This document shows, in pieces, positions 38,106-48,946 of a stretch of 64,000 nucleotides of DNA (the first letter of the stretch is position 1; every line of letters starts with the position of its first letter). This stretch comes from Haliclystus octoradiatus (lineage: Eukaryota; Cnidaria; Staurozoa; Stauromedusae; Haliclystidae). The stretch is from NCBI GenBank assembly GCA_916610825.1, contig OU744450.1, forward strand, positions 17,724,814-17,788,813, given 5' to 3'. The notes under the pieces were generated by a model. That model was given only the letters and a program-made list of their open reading frames with translations. It searched no databases and was not told the origin of the DNA. The translations under genes were made by a program, and so were the position numbers.

Positions 38106-40247
38106 CTACGTTTTTGTTTCTTTGAAATTAGATAAATAATATTTATTTTCATGCCTACATTTTGATATGAGTTCAGATTTTTTATTTAATATGGCTTCTT
38201 TTGAGCAGATGATGTGGAATTTTTCCACTAAACATAGGTGACACTTTTTTGACATATTATTATAGGGTCTGCCGGTTGCCAGAGATGACCATTTAATCGT
38301 GTAGTCTATGTCTTTGTTTTTGAGATCCCATATATACTTTGACAATTGCGTACTTGATGATAAGTTGCTGTGTTTGAAGGTCGATATGTGCTGCGTATAA
38401 CGTGTTTCAAATGTTCCTTCCGTGAGGCCGATGTAGTTTTTTCCTTCTGGATTGTTCGGTGTTGAGACGTTGGCGTTGTAAATTAGACTTTTTGATTGGC
38501 ATTTATTATCAAATGGGCATTTTTCTTTATTTCGACAGTTACATAAAGCGGCGTTTGTGGCATTGTTTTCATTGCTGTTAGTAATCTTTTTGTTATGGTT
38601 CTTGATTATCGTGTCCATGTTGCTAGTGCAGCTATAACTTACCTTGACGCAGTTAAAGTTGAATATTTTGTTAAATCTGTGGGATTTTGGGAAATGTTTT
38701 TTGATTAGTTTTAAAAATGTTCGCCCAACATTTGTTTTTACGCTTTTGTTGTACGGCGGGTTGAACCAAATAGTTTTCCGGCTTCTCCTTCTTTTGTTGT
38801 TGTTTGACTGTGAAGGGCGTGGCTTGAATGACAAGTTGGTCTGGTGTCCGCTTGCCTTCAAAGCGTCTTCGTAGATAACTTTAGATTTTTCGAAAATTGA
38901 ATTGTTAGTTGATAGGTCGGAGATGCGTTGGTTGATTGCGATTGGAATTTGTTTTAGTATTACAGGTGGATGATTAGATTTCGTATTAATGTAGAGAGGC
39001 TGGTCGTTCGGTTTTCTGTACGGTTGGTAAGAGTTATTAGTTAAATTGAAAGTTAGGTCCAGGTAGTCGACCGTCTTCAGATTGGTCTTTGTTGTAATTT
39101 TAAGGCCAACATCTTTGAACAATTTTGTTAACTTTTTTCGAATTTTTTCAGCCTGTGGGCCTGACTTGTTTTTGAGGACAGCTAGACCGTCATCTCGATA
39201 AAGTCCTACTTCGTTAGCGCCATATATTTCTTTTAACTTTTCTAAAATGAATAGCCCGACCAATTCACAAACCTCCGCACCGTCGTGGCTGCCCATCGTT
39301 ACGTCGAATAGATTTTCGTTGCCTCTTTTTGTCCACGCCGATCCTGAGCTGAATAGCACTGACTTCCTTGCATGCATGATTATTTTTGTGTCGCTTTCCG
39401 AGATCGATGTTAAATTTTTAGCAAAATTAATGGCTTGAGTTAGTAGATTCTTCGATATTGTTGGATAAAAGTTCTCTATGTCAAACACCATAAATGTTAA
39501 TCTGTGTTTATTTTCCAAAGATTTGAACCAATCTATGACAGATGACGTATTTCTCCATTGGTTTACTTTTGTCTTTTCTTTGACACTAAGGATAATTTTT
39601 TCTAAGATCTTTTTACTAACAATGCCCATTTCGCTCTTTGCCGGATTGATTAATCGGCATGTAGGATTCTGTCGAAAATTATCTTTGTGATCTTTTATTG
39701 TGATGAAAGCTTCTTGTTGGGCTATAATGTCGGTTCTATTTTCAATTTTTAATTCTTTTGCGATATCTCTCGCCTCTCTGTTGATCTTGTTTACTGTGTT
39801 CTTATTTGCCTTCTTGTATGTAGCAGTTACGTTGTCGTGTAGTAGCTTTTCATGTTGTTCTGTGTCGACCTCGTAGAAGTTTCTGGTTTTATCTGCCGGT
39901 ATAAATGCTTTCGATGATGTCTTGATTTTGGCGATGTCTTTCTTTAACTGGCGTTGGAAGTGGTCGTTCACGTACCTAAATTGGATATTTCGTGTCATTT
40001 TCATTAAATCAGCTTCAAAACCTTCTAGCTCCGTAATTTGTGATGGGCAATTTCTTGATTTGAAACCAAAATTTTCTTTCGCTGGGCTGTCGTCTTTTTC
40101 GTTTGTTTCATTCTCCTGGAAGAAAAATGCCTTCCATCGCATCCTTTTGATAACGCTTTCTATTTTTGCAATTAGTTGAATTAGATATGTTTTTCTGGGT
40201 GGTACTGGTATATTTTTCATTGAATAGTTGAATGTTGTTTGTTCCAT
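38106..40247 (-). CDS. Penelope-like RT plus C-terminal GIY-YIG endonuclease (713 aa), intact
   Basis: Retroelement protein that copies its RNA at nicked DNA. Full frame from ATG at 40247 without stops. Conserved blocks: AFITIKDHKDNF, then PTCRLINPAKSE near residues 185-205; VFDIENFYPT near 256 (RT motif A Asp); MGSHDGAEVCE (motif B); GLYRDDGLAV near 350 (motif C, YRDD). Then comes a basic linker (NNNKRRRSRK). A Cys-rich hinge, CNCRNKEKCPFDNKC, leads into the GIY-YIG nuclease: LIYNA, NYIGLTEG near 602, ETRYTQH with the catalytic Arg, and CLVEKFHI with the Glu. The EN is C-terminal as in canonical Penelope elements. The closely related copy B has a stop. Possibly a still-active element. Confidence 0.9.
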   Translation of the reverse strand: MEQTTFNYSMKNIPVPPRKTYLIQLIAKIESVIKRMRWKAFFFQENETNEKDDSPAKENFGFKSRNCPSQITELEGFEADLMKMTRNIQFRYVNDHFQRQLKKDIAKIKTSSKAFIPADKTRNFYEVDTEQHEKLLHDNVTATYKKANKNTVNKINREARDIAKELKIENRTDIIAQQEAFITIKDHKDNFRQNPTCRLINPAKSEMGIVSKKILEKIILSVKEKTKVNQWRNTSSVIDWFKSLENKHRLTFMVFDIENFYPTISKNLLTQAINFAKNLTSISESDTKIIMHARKSVLFSSGSAWTKRGNENLFDVTMGSHDGAEVCELVGLFILEKLKEIYGANEVGLYRDDGLAVLKNKSGPQAEKIRKKLTKLFKDVGLKITTKTNLKTVDYLDLTFNLTNNSYQPYRKPNDQPLYINTKSNHPPVILKQIPIAINQRISDLSTNNSIFEKSKVIYEDALKASGHQTNLSFKPRPSQSNNNKRRRSRKTIWFNPPYNKSVKTNVGRTFLKLIKKHFPKSHRFNKIFNFNCVKVSYSCTSNMDTIIKNHNKKITNSNENNATNAALCNCRNKEKCPFDNKCQSKSLIYNANVSTPNNPEGKNYIGLTEGTFETRYTQHISTFKHSNLSSSTQLSKYIWDLKNKDIDYTIKWSSLATGRPYNNMSKKCHLCLVEKFHIICSKEAILNKKSELISKCRHENKYYLSNFKETKT

Positions 40248-40386
40248 GGTTTTTGCAATGAGATTATAGTGCTCTACTGCAAGCAGGAGCGTTAATATAA
40301 TGTAATAATAATAATGATGATATGGTATCTAACAGCAGTTGATATAGTACTCGATGTCATTTGACAGAGCGTGAATAATAATAATA

Positions 40387-40960
40387 ATGGAGTCAAAGAC
40401 TACGCATTCATTTTCTGTAACTTAAAGTTTCTCGCTTTATGCGATCATCAGACAGATACTATTAATGAAAAATATATACCAGTTACTCTTATTTGACAAT
40501 AGTGAGAAAAAAATTGAAAAAAGAGAAAAACTATTGTTATACTTACAATGGTTTTATCTTTACAATTACTAAGTTATATTGATATGTATTGTTATTAGTT
40601 TCCTTAATTAAATGGCGCTGTTATAAGGCTACGTTTTTGTTTCTTTGAAATTAGATAAATAATATTTATTTTCATGCCTACATTTTGATATGAGTTCAGA
40701 TTTTTTATTTAATATGGCTTCTTTTGAGCAGATGATGTGGAATTTTTCCACTAAACATAGGTGACACTTTTTTGACATATTATTATAGGGTCTGCCGGTT
40801 GCCAGAGATGACCATTTAATCGTGTAGTCTATGTCTTTGTTTTTGAGATCCCATATATACTTTGACAATTGCGTACTTGATGATAAGTTGCTGTGTTTGA
40901 AGGTCGATATGTGCTGCGTATAACGTGTTTTAAATGTTCCTTCCGTGAGGCCGATGTAGT
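40387..40960 (-). mobile_element. Penelope-like 3' segment (pseudo-LTR) inverted relative to copy B
   Basis: 574 bp nearly identical to 37864-38438. It covers the end of the GIY-YIG coding part and the 3' untranslated part with a hammerhead. The switch to plus-strand element sequence is at 40960 with about 1 bp overlap. It shares with copy B, and not with copy A, an AAA (Lys) in place of GAA (Glu) in the ETRYTQH region. Confidence 0.88.
40415..40455 (-). ncRNA. Hammerhead ribozyme, inverted 3' segment
   Basis: Identical in sequence to the one at 37892-37932. It lies upstream of the copy A leader, so transcripts of copy A started further upstream could be cut on both sides of the ORF. Confidence 0.88.
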
Positions 40961-40961
40961 C

Positions 40962-42974
40962 CAGGAGAATGAAACAAACGAAAAAGACGACAGCCCAGCG
41001 AAAGAAAATTTTGGTTTCAAATCAAGAAATTGTCCATCACAAATTACGGAGCTAGAAGGTTTTGAAGCTGATTTAATGAAAATGACACGAAATATCCAAT
41101 TTAGGTACGTGAACGACCACTTCCAACGCCAGTTAAAGAAAGACATCGCCAAAATCAAGACATCATCGAAAGCATTTATACCGGCAGATAAAACCAGAAA
41201 CTTCTACGAGGTCGACACAGAACAACATGAAAAGCTACTACACGACAACGTAACTGCTACATACAAGAAGGCAAATAAGAACACAGTAAACAAGATCAAC
41301 AGAGAGGCGAGAGATATCGCAAAAGAATTAAAAATTGAAAATAGAACCGACATTATAGCCCAACAAGAAGCTTTCATCACAATAAAAGATCACAAAGATA
41401 ATTTTCGACAGAATCCTACATGCCGATTAATCAATCCGGCAAAGAGCGAAATGGGCATTGTTAGTAAAAAGATCTTAGAAAAAATTATCCTTAGTGTCAA
41501 AGAAAAGACAAAAGTAAACCAATGGAGAAATACGTCATCTGTCATAGATTGGTTCAAATCTTTGGAAAATAAACACAGATTAACATTTATGGTGTTTGAC
41601 ATAGAGAACTTTTATCCAACAATATCGAAGAATCTACTAACTCAAGCCATTAATTTTGCTAAAAATTTAACATCGATCTCGGAAAGCGACACAAAAATAA
41701 TCATGCATGCAAGGAAGTCAGTGCTATTCAGCTCAGGATCGGCGTGGACAAAAAGAGGCAACGAAAATCTATTCGACGTAACGATGGGCAGCCACGACGG
41801 TGCGGAGGTTTGTGAATTGGTCGGGCTATTCATTTTAGAAAAGTTAAAAGAAATATATGGCGCTAACGAAGTAGGACTTTATCGAGATGACGGTCTAGCT
41901 GTCCTCAAAAACAAGTCAGGCCCACAGGCTGAAAAAATTCGAAAAAAGTTAACAAAATTGTTCAAAGATGTTGGCCTTAAAATTACAACAAAGACCAATC
42001 TGAAGACGGTCGACTACCTGGACCTAACTTTCAATTTAACTAATAACTCTTACCAACCGTACAGAAAACCGAACGACCAGCCTCTCTACATTAATACGAA
42101 ATCTAATCATCCACCTGTAATACTAAAACAAATTCCAATCGCAATCAACCAACGCATCTCCGACCTATCAACTAACAATTCAATTTTCGAAAAATCTAAA
42201 GTTATCTACGAAGACGCTTTGAAGGCAAGCGGACACCAGACCAACTTGTCATTCAAGCCACGCCCTTCACAGTCAAACAACAACAAAAGAAGGAGAAGCC
42301 GGGAAACTATTTGATTCAACCCGCCGTACAACAAAAGCGTAAAAACAAATGTTGGGCGAACATTTTTAAAACTAATCAAAAAACATTTCCCAAAATCCCA
42401 CAGATTTAACAAAATATTCAACTTTAACTGCGTCAAGGTAAGTTATAGCTGCACTAGCAACATGGACACGATAATCAAGAACCATAACAAAAAGATTACT
42501 AACAGCAATGAAAACAATGCCACAAACGCCGCTTTATGTAACTGTCGAAATAAAGAAAAATGCCCATTTGATAATAAATGCCAATCAAAAAGTCTAATTT
42601 ACAATGCCAACGTCTCAACACCGAACAATCCAGAAGGAAAAAACTACATCGGCCTCACGGAAGGAACATTTAAAACACGTTATACGCAGCACATATCGAC
42701 CTTCAAACACAGCAACTTATCATCAAGTACGCAATTGTCAAAGTATATATGGGATCTCAAAAACAAAGACATAGACTACACGATTAAATGGTCATCTCTG
42801 GCAACCGGCAGACCCTATAATAATATGTCAAAAAAGTGTCACCTATGTTTAGTGGAAAAATTCCACATCATCTGCTCAAAAGAAGCCATATTAAATAAAA
42901 AATCTGAACTCATATCAAAATGTAGGCATGAAAACAAATATTATTTATCTAATTTCAAAGAAACAAAAACGTAG
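40962..42974 (+). pseudogene. Penelope-like RT/GIY-YIG ORF, copy B, one nonsense codon
   Basis: Same protein as 38106-40247 but lacking about 43 N-terminal residues and the start codon. At 42312-42314 a TGA replaces the TGG (Trp) of copy A, right after the basic linker. The frame then continues without further change through the Cys hinge and the GIY-YIG domain to TAG at 42974. Other differences from copy A are few (Lys to Glu beside the stop, Glu to Lys in the GIY-YIG domain). The RT and EN halves would thus be separate if translated. Confidence 0.88.
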
Positions 42975-43147
42975 CCTTATAACAGCGCCATTTAATTAAG
43001 GAAACTAATAACAATACATATCAATATAACTTAGTAATTGTAAAGATAAAACCATTGTAAGTATAACAATAGTTTTTCTCTTTTTTCAATTTTTTTCTCA
43101 CTATTGTCAAATAAGAGTAACTGGTATATATTTTTCATTAATAGTAT

Positions 43148-43188
43148 CTGTCTGATGATCGCATAAAGCGAGAAACTTTAAGTTACAG
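43148..43188 (+). ncRNA. Hammerhead ribozyme, Penelope-like copy B 3' end
   Basis: Plus strand, same 41-nt fold and sequence as in copy A. Predicted cleavage after position 43184 (GUU | ACAG). Confidence 0.88.
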
Positions 43189-43228
43189 AAAATGAATGCG
43201 TAGTCTTTGACTCCATTATTATTATTAT

Positions 43229-43302
43229 TCACGCTCTGTCAAATGACATCGAGCACTATATCAACTGCTGTTAGATACCATATCATCATTATTATTATTA
43301 CA
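43229..43302 (+). mobile_element. Start of a further Penelope-like leader, truncated
   Basis: About 75 bp matching the copy A leader (40380-40300, minus) including CAAATGACATCGAG and CTGCTGTTAGATACC. It ends in the (TAA)n tract. Evidence for a tandem head-to-tail junction. Confidence 0.75.
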
Positions 43303-43419
<117 letters not shown>

Positions 43420-44111
43420 GTAAAATTAGAAATCTGCTTCAATGAATACGTATTTTCAATTAAAATAGAGAATTAATCTGCCATAATGCACTTTAAAGAA
43501 TAATATATTTGATTCAACAGGGTGATCAAACTTGCGATAGTCGAAATTTTTTTATAAACTAAAAGACCGCTCAAAAATGCACGCTCTTTCGCAACCGGCA
43601 GTCAACGTTTTCGACTTAGATTTTTGACTATAGGCCATATGGTTGGTAATCGTGATGCCACCATTGGCAATCTATGTAAATCTACGGATAGGATGAATAT
43701 GATGCTACTGAACCATGAATGGTTAATCGCTCATATATTCACAAGACCTGCTGTACGAAAATATTTGTTTGCATGAGAATCAAAAGGCTTGAATGATCGA
43801 TATTAGGTCAATGCAGTTACTTCATGGTATACACGCATCTTAATGATAATAATTGATTGTACTTATTAGATCTAAGCCTCTATAACTAGGAACAGATTCG
43901 CACTGTTTAATAAGGGGATGTTAGAACTATCAAAACAATTGACGTCATGACATGTTGATCTTTTCAATCACTTTTATTCATGCTATTGAGTTGAGTACGA
44001 GTAAACATGAACTAATCGGATCTTCAGTTAACCCTAAGAGAAAAGAGTAAATAGCTACCATTTACATGGATCTCGATTTTATTCAGGACATATTACAGCA
44101 TGTATATTAAC
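43420..44111. other. Upstream region of PAN/pentraxin-like copy 2
   Basis: No coding region recognised. Should contain the promoter and 5' UTR of the next gene. Confidence 0.5.
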
Positions 44112-47100
44112 ATGGATCTTATACACCCAATACAAATACTGGTTACTATTTTACTGATTGTACTCTCTGCTTCAACTGGCTCTCTAGCACTTTACCAACA
44201 TGTAGCAATACTTGAAAACTCCCATTTCGAAGAACTAAAAGCAATCTATGCTGCTAGTCATCAACATTGCATACACAAATGCATTCAAATGGCATCCTGT
44301 GCAACAGCTGATTGGCAAGAGACGAGTCATCAGTGTATGCTGAAACAGATTATAAGACTTACAAATGCCCCAGCAGATCATGGACGTAATGCATATGCTA
44401 TCATGAAGATGTCATCACCTGAAAAGTTGGTACGTTGATATGCTATTAGGAAAAACAAGTAGAAAGCTGGATAGGGACATTAGATTTATCCATTACTAAC
44501 GATTCGTGTCTGCTCTTTAGCTGAAAAAGAAAATAAGAAAATCCTCTCTATTTTCATTATATATCCGTTACAGTACTATTAAGATTATAGTCTAATTTCT
44601 CATTTCATTACTTTCTTTGTTATCGTTTAATCAAGGAAGAATTTCGCCAAGTAAGTTCTCAACTAGATAAATGAAATGCACATTGAACACAAACACAAAC
44701 ATTGAACCTCTGCCTGCTTATTGAACTTTAATTCGATAAGTCGAGTCCTATTCTTATTGACACGCCAAAGTTAATCACGAACTAAAAACGGAGCGCAGAA
44801 CATCCCTGTTTATACAGAACGATAATGATGTTGTGCATCAATCGAAAAGCATTGTTTTTTTTGCTCAGTTAGTAAAAGCTCTTTGAAAAGTATGACTTCA
44901 GGATGATCGTACTATACTGTATATAGAAACTTTAATATAATAGTAATGCTTTGAAGCTCATCGAAAGAATGTCTCAAAGGGTATTACAGTGAAATAGATG
45001 AAATAGTATTTTGGACCTACAATATCAATTTTCCAATTCTGTACCAGAATTATACATTGAGGTATGTTTGTGTTAAATATTGAGGCTCATTCATCCCACA
45101 TTGCTTGTCAGGCGCTGATAGAGTGGGATCTTTTCCTCTTGATATCACTTTACAATGATGTAGTCCGTCTGAATTCATTGACGTGGTGAAAGATAATTGA
45201 CATAATATTGCAGACAATTATAGGGTCGACTCATAAAAAATTCAAGCCCGAAATTTTTACATTAACATATTGTGCTAAGTGTCTTGGTTACTTTACCAAG
45301 TGTTTCCGATAAGAGGAAAAATATTTTTGAGAAATAAGCATCTGGAAAATTGACAATTTGAAATCTTGAAAAACGGAGATTCAAATGGAGCGACGTCATA
45401 ATGTATAATGCCTTACCATGAAGAATTATCTCGAAATAACCACGACAGCTAGCAATTATTCCTTCATAACAACAACAATTTAAAAACTCGATCCTTCTTC
45501 TCAACAATTCGCCGGTCTAAAGTAACCCTTTGATTGGGGTTTACACTAATATTACAATTCTAGCTCGAAATAAAAATTACGCCATTGTGATTTTCAGATT
45601 CGGATAAATCATATTTCATATTATGTTTCCAAAGGTTTTCCCGCTTTAAAGAAACTATGCAGTTATCCGGAATACATTAGCAAAATTTGTATTGGAAAAA
45701 TTCATATTCAAGAGATCGATTGCACATGACTATGGGATTTGTGTATAGTCGAATTGCATTTAGGAAATTAACAATGCATGGCACGTATACGAGTTCATTC
45801 ATGCTTGTGCTATTTCTGTCTTAAATATTGATCTAAATTGCTAGAGATGCTGTACGTAAGTTTTAAATTAGTTTTGTCAAAGTCTGTGAAGTTAGAGCTA
45901 GGTAATCATATGCAAGAAACACTAGTGGATATCATCATTTAATTACCAGTTTCGGAATACAGATTTTCATTGCGTCAATATAAAAGTAGATGACGAACAA
46001 GATCGAATATTAAAAATATAAATCTTTAAAAGATACTTATATTCTACATTTGAGTTAAAAAGTAGGCTTGATTGAATCAAATTGCAGTATTGAGTATCAG
46101 TCTGATCAGCCTGATTCGATAATTTCATGATTAAGCAATCACATTTATTTCTGTATTGCCGTAAAATATTGAAGATAATAATATCACTTTAACTGTTTAT
46201 CAGAATTATTATTATTATATTGCGTATATTGATTGCATGTGTATGCTATTTTAGGCACTTTCAAAACAATACTGTACTCGATCGTTCTTAACTGCTGAAA
46301 GACAAGCCACATATTTTCTTGGTTGTTCGAAGTGTAAGTCTTACTTGTAGAGGGTAAAATTAAAGTTCCGTCTCTTACCCAGAATTTAATCAAGTATTAA
46401 TTTTCATTTGATTCGTGTTGTTAAGCTGCTATTCTTACTTTCTGTGTGATTGTAGAGGAGCTCATCTGATGGCATCTGATATCAAAATCAAGATTGCAAT
46501 GAACTATGTAGTTTTAGGATAATACTGTAGTGGATCCCCTGATGCAATAGTTCACTATACAAACTTAACATAGAAAAGAGAGTCGCTTCAAACGTATGTA
46601 TCCTAATAACTCTCCCAATTCTTCTTCAAATCTCAGTGAAATCGCACGTGCTATTTCCAAGCACACGGTCTTTTATTTAAAGCTGCAAGTTCGCGGATTT
46701 TTGTATTTTGTATGCGCGAACGTGGAGAAGCTATTTAATGATTCAAATGCATGATTTATTTGACCACTTCACTTCGTCGAATGTTTTTATGGGGTTTTAT
46801 TTCATTGGTTTCATTGTGATAGGGTTTTATTTACCAACCTGAATGGAACATGAAAAGTTGAAACGAAGATTGATTAAATTCATAATTTCAAACTGCAAAA
46901 TGGAGATATCATTTGAAAGTTTATCAAGAAATTAAATGTTTGAAACCAAAAAAATTAATTACAAATATTTTCAAAGCATGATGTGTTTCTTATTAAAACA
47001 ATGTCTTGTATTTTATCAGCAATCCTTTTTCAGCTGCATTTCACAATGTTTTATATTTGAATAAAGACGCTTAATAGTAAATCAACGCTGTTTGCTAAAC

Positions 47101-48183
47101 CTCATTGTCATAACTGGGTTTCAGGAATTGTAGATAAGTTGCAAAAGTAATAGTCTGGAATTACACAAATAGTATTGTAGCTATCAATAAAGTGTATTTT
47201 TAAACGATGATTGGAGTTTGTAGAGGAACCATAAATGTCTGAAAACTTTTTATTTCTATTCCAAAGAGATGGCTTTCTTTAAGTAGGCAAGTTTTGAGTA
47301 AAGCTGGTCGTGACAAAAGAAATGGGGAAACGATATGCTTTCTTTCTTTTAACACTTTTGATAAATGTATAATTATTTCATTTTTTTTTTAATTATTTTG
47401 TGTAATAAAGTAAACGTTTTCAGTAAAAAGAGGTCTTCTATCTTTGAAATATTGGTGGATTTTAGGACTGGAGATGTGGGAGTTATTGGCTTAGTATATT
47501 GGCATAATATATTATTAAATCAAGCAACGTGGGTAACTCATTGCTAGTTGTCTATAGGACGAAAATTAAGTTGATTCCAGATGGATGCATTATAATGGCA
47601 TGCCCCATCCACAATACGCTGTCGAATTGTCTCAGCCAGCAAAATATCATTTTGGAATCATACGGCGTCCTACTGTGAAAAATACGGCTACTTGTTATGT
47701 TTCTGTTCTATTTATTACCCTGCCAGAAGAGTGAGAACTGAGAGGAGTAGGTAGTGTATTAGTGTATCCTCTTTATAAAATATATAGTACTAGCAATGGG
47801 TGACCCGCGCTGCTGGGTTGATCCATTCATTTTCAAGACTGCACGTCTCCGTTACTTAGATTTAGAATTTGATTAACAGATTTCATCAATAGAACAATAG
47901 AATAATCGCGTGAACAATAGAGAATGGTCAATAATCGCGTGAACAATAGAGAATGGTCAATGATGCGTGTGAAATTGAGAAGGACAAATTGCTTTGTTGT
48001 TGTCACCCAAAGTTGGATTACAAATTAAAGATATGTTTTCTTTCGATGCAGGAAATAGGGAATAGAATATAAAAAACTAAAAGCGTCATTAAACTCGCGG
48101 GATAACATTGATTCTAACAAAATTTTTAGGTAACAACTGACAGAGAAAAATGAAAAACAAATCCATGATCGCGACAGCACGCG

Positions 48184-48218
<35 letters not shown>

Positions 48219-48946
48219 TTTGGAATTTATAGATATAGGTTATCACTTTTAAAAAGCAATCGAAAAAGTTGATTTTAAAAATTGTAACGTTTCTTATTAC
48301 AGTTTCTCCAACGTGGTTCGTCTATGCTGATACAGTATCAGATGGATATCCTTTTACTTCGTATAAAGTGAACTTTCCTTTATCTATAACTGAATTGACT
48401 GGTTGTGCTTGGTTCCAGGAAGGTGGTACAAGTGAAACTCATGCATCAATATTCTTGTATTCGGAACAAATTGACACTGCAGCATGTAATGATTTTGGTA
48501 TTCATATAGTTAGAGATAAAATCGGTATTTACATTCATAGCAAGGCACGTAGTATCCATGTGGACGGAATTCGAGACAATAAACCTCATCATATCTGTCT
48601 TCAATGGAAAAGTGAAGGAGGAAGTTGGAAGATATACTTGGACGGGGCATTTCACCATGGAGATGTAGGACTGTATGAAAAAGACCTGGCTGGTGGAGGG
48701 GAACTATTCGTTGCTCGAAATTCTAATGTAAAAGGCAGTACCTGTGATGCAGCTGGTAACACAGCTTATTATGGAAAAGTCAGTTCTGTTTTTTTCTGGA
48801 ATAGCTATCTCTCTGAAGTGCAAATACGAGAACAGTATCTATATTGCAAAATGGATTTTCCTGGGTTGTTGTTCACAATGAATTCTCATAAAGCTAATTA
48901 TGATCGAAGCAGAAAAGAAGCCATTTGTCAAAGTAACAATCATTGA
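44112..48946 (+). CDS. Secreted PAN/apple-like plus pentraxin/LamG-like protein, copy 2
   Basis: Exons 44112-44429 (phase 0), 46255-46333 (phase 1) and 48303-48946; joined 1041 nt (346 aa), exactly as in copy 1. The ATG at 44112 is chosen over 44100 because it aligns with copy 1 (MDLIxP). A signal peptide is followed by a four-Cys PAN/apple-like module (HCIHKC, SCA, HQC). The pentraxin/LamG-like domain in exon 3 has TGCAWFQEGG, HHICLQWKS, WKIYLDGAFHH, AGGGELFVARN and YYGKVSSVFFW. Introns are 1.8 and 2.0 kb, longer than in copy 1. No stops or frame breaks, so both copies look functional. Same strand as copy 1. Confidence 0.88.
46255..46333 (+). CDS. Exon 2 (79 nt) of PAN/pentraxin-like copy 2
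   Basis: Acceptor CTATTTTAG and donor GTAAGT. The peptide has KQYCTRSFLTAERQATYFL then GCSK. Same length and phase as 6131-6209. Confidence 0.85.
47780..48245. repeat. Candidate dispersed repeat in intron 2, with (CA)n tract
   Basis: It starts TACTAGCAATGGGTGACCCG and ends ACTTTGGAATTTATAGATAT after a (CA)14 run at 48186-48214. It also holds a 31-bp tandem duplication (AATCGCGTGAACAATAGAGAA near 47904-47960). Ends of this style occur in interspersed repeats of other invertebrates, but the family is not identified. Confidence 0.4.

Larger units (their letters stand above)
40960..43228 (+). mobile_element. Penelope-like element, copy B (5'-truncated, forward)
   Basis: Runs from codon about 43 of the ORF to the 3' end GACTCC(ATT)n, head to head with the inverted 3' segment. 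Almost identical to copy A. Followed by 43229-43302, which matches the start of the leader of a further unit (CACGCTCTGTCAAATGACAT). Confidence 0.9.

Noticed and set aside
38644-40179. Plus-strand frames opposite the Penelope-like ORF
   Set aside because: Mirror-image shadows; the same frames recur antisense to copy B.
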